NCBI GenBank assembly: GCA_945863825.1 | Contig: CAMBBY010000076.1 | Span: forward strand, 1-6,445 | Reading direction: 5' to 3' | Source: an uncultured Prevotella sp. | GTDB taxonomy: Bacteria > Bacteroidota > Bacteroidia > Bacteroidales > Bacteroidaceae | Length of the DNA: 6,445 nucleotides | Part shown: piece by piece, positions 6,170-6,445 of the stretch | Numbering within the stretch: position 1 is the stretch's first letter | How the letters are laid out: every line of letters starts with the position of its first letter | Program-made: the position numbers and the translations under genes | Notes under the pieces: model-generated | Told to the model about the DNA's origin: nothing | Database searches by the model: none | Seen by the model: only the letters and a program-made list of their open reading frames with translations

Positions 6170-6439
6170 TTACTTTTTTGAAAGATTTTTGCATCTGTAT
6201 AGCTTTATCATAAACTGTAATAACTTGCCGTTTGGATTTGAGCGCCAATGCTTAATATACTTGTATAAGAAGAGTGGACTACTCATGAAAATATGATTGG
6301 AACGTTCATATACTTCCGGGCATGCAATCTTCAGTTTTTTATCTAATTCTGTGAGTATCCTTAGATCTGGTTGCTGACACTTCAATAAATAGAATTTATA
6401 TATATATCTTATTCTTTTAAATAATTTCTCTATCAGCAT
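6170..6439 (-). CDS. Hypothetical small basic protein, first visible gene of the glycan operon
   Basis: I do not recognise this protein. It has 89 residues from the ATG at 6439 and is strongly basic (many Lys and Arg). It starts with MLIEKLFKRIRYIYKFYLL, which could be a membrane-associating amphipathic helix; a Tyr/Phe-rich segment SSPLFLYKYIKHW follows (about 53-65), and it ends NLSKK. There is no signal peptide or catalytic motif. The frame stays open for the two codons before the window edge, so the protein may be longer and this only its C-terminal part. Its stop is four bases before the next glycosyltransferase start, so it belongs to the operon. It may be an accessory protein of the glycan pathway or a remnant of a truncated transferase; neither can be decided here. 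Confidence 0.6.
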   Translation of the reverse strand: MLIEKLFKRIRYIYKFYLLKCQQPDLRILTELDKKLKIACPEVYERSNHIFMSSPLFLYKYIKHWRSNPNGKLLQFMIKLYRCKNLSKK

Positions 6440-6445
6440 ATCTTT

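Overview
The window looks like chromosomal DNA from a Bacteroidetes member, most likely Prevotella/Segatella. The reasons are a promoter with the Bacteroidetes -7 element TAnnTTTG (TATCTTTG at 1811-1818), mostly A-rich leaders instead of strong Shine-Dalgarno sites, and protein families typical of that group. The genus is inferred from general sequence character, not from a database match.

Layout. (1) 1-1547, plus strand: the 3' part of a membrane-anchored LTA-synthase/sulfatase-type phospho-transferase, cut by the window edge. (2) 1548-1923: a 376-base intergenic region with no convincing gene but many signals: a long terminator hairpin, an apparently orphan minus-strand promoter, two separate 15-bp-period tandem palindromic repeats, a plus-strand promoter with a T9 run in its spacer, and a leader hairpin. 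(3) 1924-3078, plus strand: a stand-alone AAA/ATPase_2-type P-loop ATPase with a C-terminal winged helix, of unknown role. (4) 3079-3152: a strong bidirectional terminator between convergent genes. (5) 3153-6439, minus strand: four tightly packed genes (gaps of 13, 9 and 4 bases), read from right to left as an unknown 89-aa basic protein, a GT2 glycosyltransferase with a galactosyltransferase-like C-terminus, a second GT2 glycosyltransferase, and glf (UDP-galactopyranose mutase). Their promoter lies beyond the right edge.

How the genes work together. The minus-strand operon reads as the downstream end of a surface polysaccharide locus (O-antigen, capsule or exopolysaccharide). Glf would supply UDP-galactofuranose and the two GT2 enzymes would add sugars, possibly including galactofuranose. 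The glycosyltransferase genes are much more AT-rich than glf and the left-hand sulfatase gene, as expected for a variable, horizontally exchanged polysaccharide cassette. The AAA ATPase sits alone between two cell-envelope modules under its own apparently regulated promoter, and is the least understood gene here. I see no CRISPR array, tRNA, rRNA, insertion sequence or recognisable complete defence system. The most unusual non-coding structure is the pair of tandem palindromic repeats at 1672-1795.
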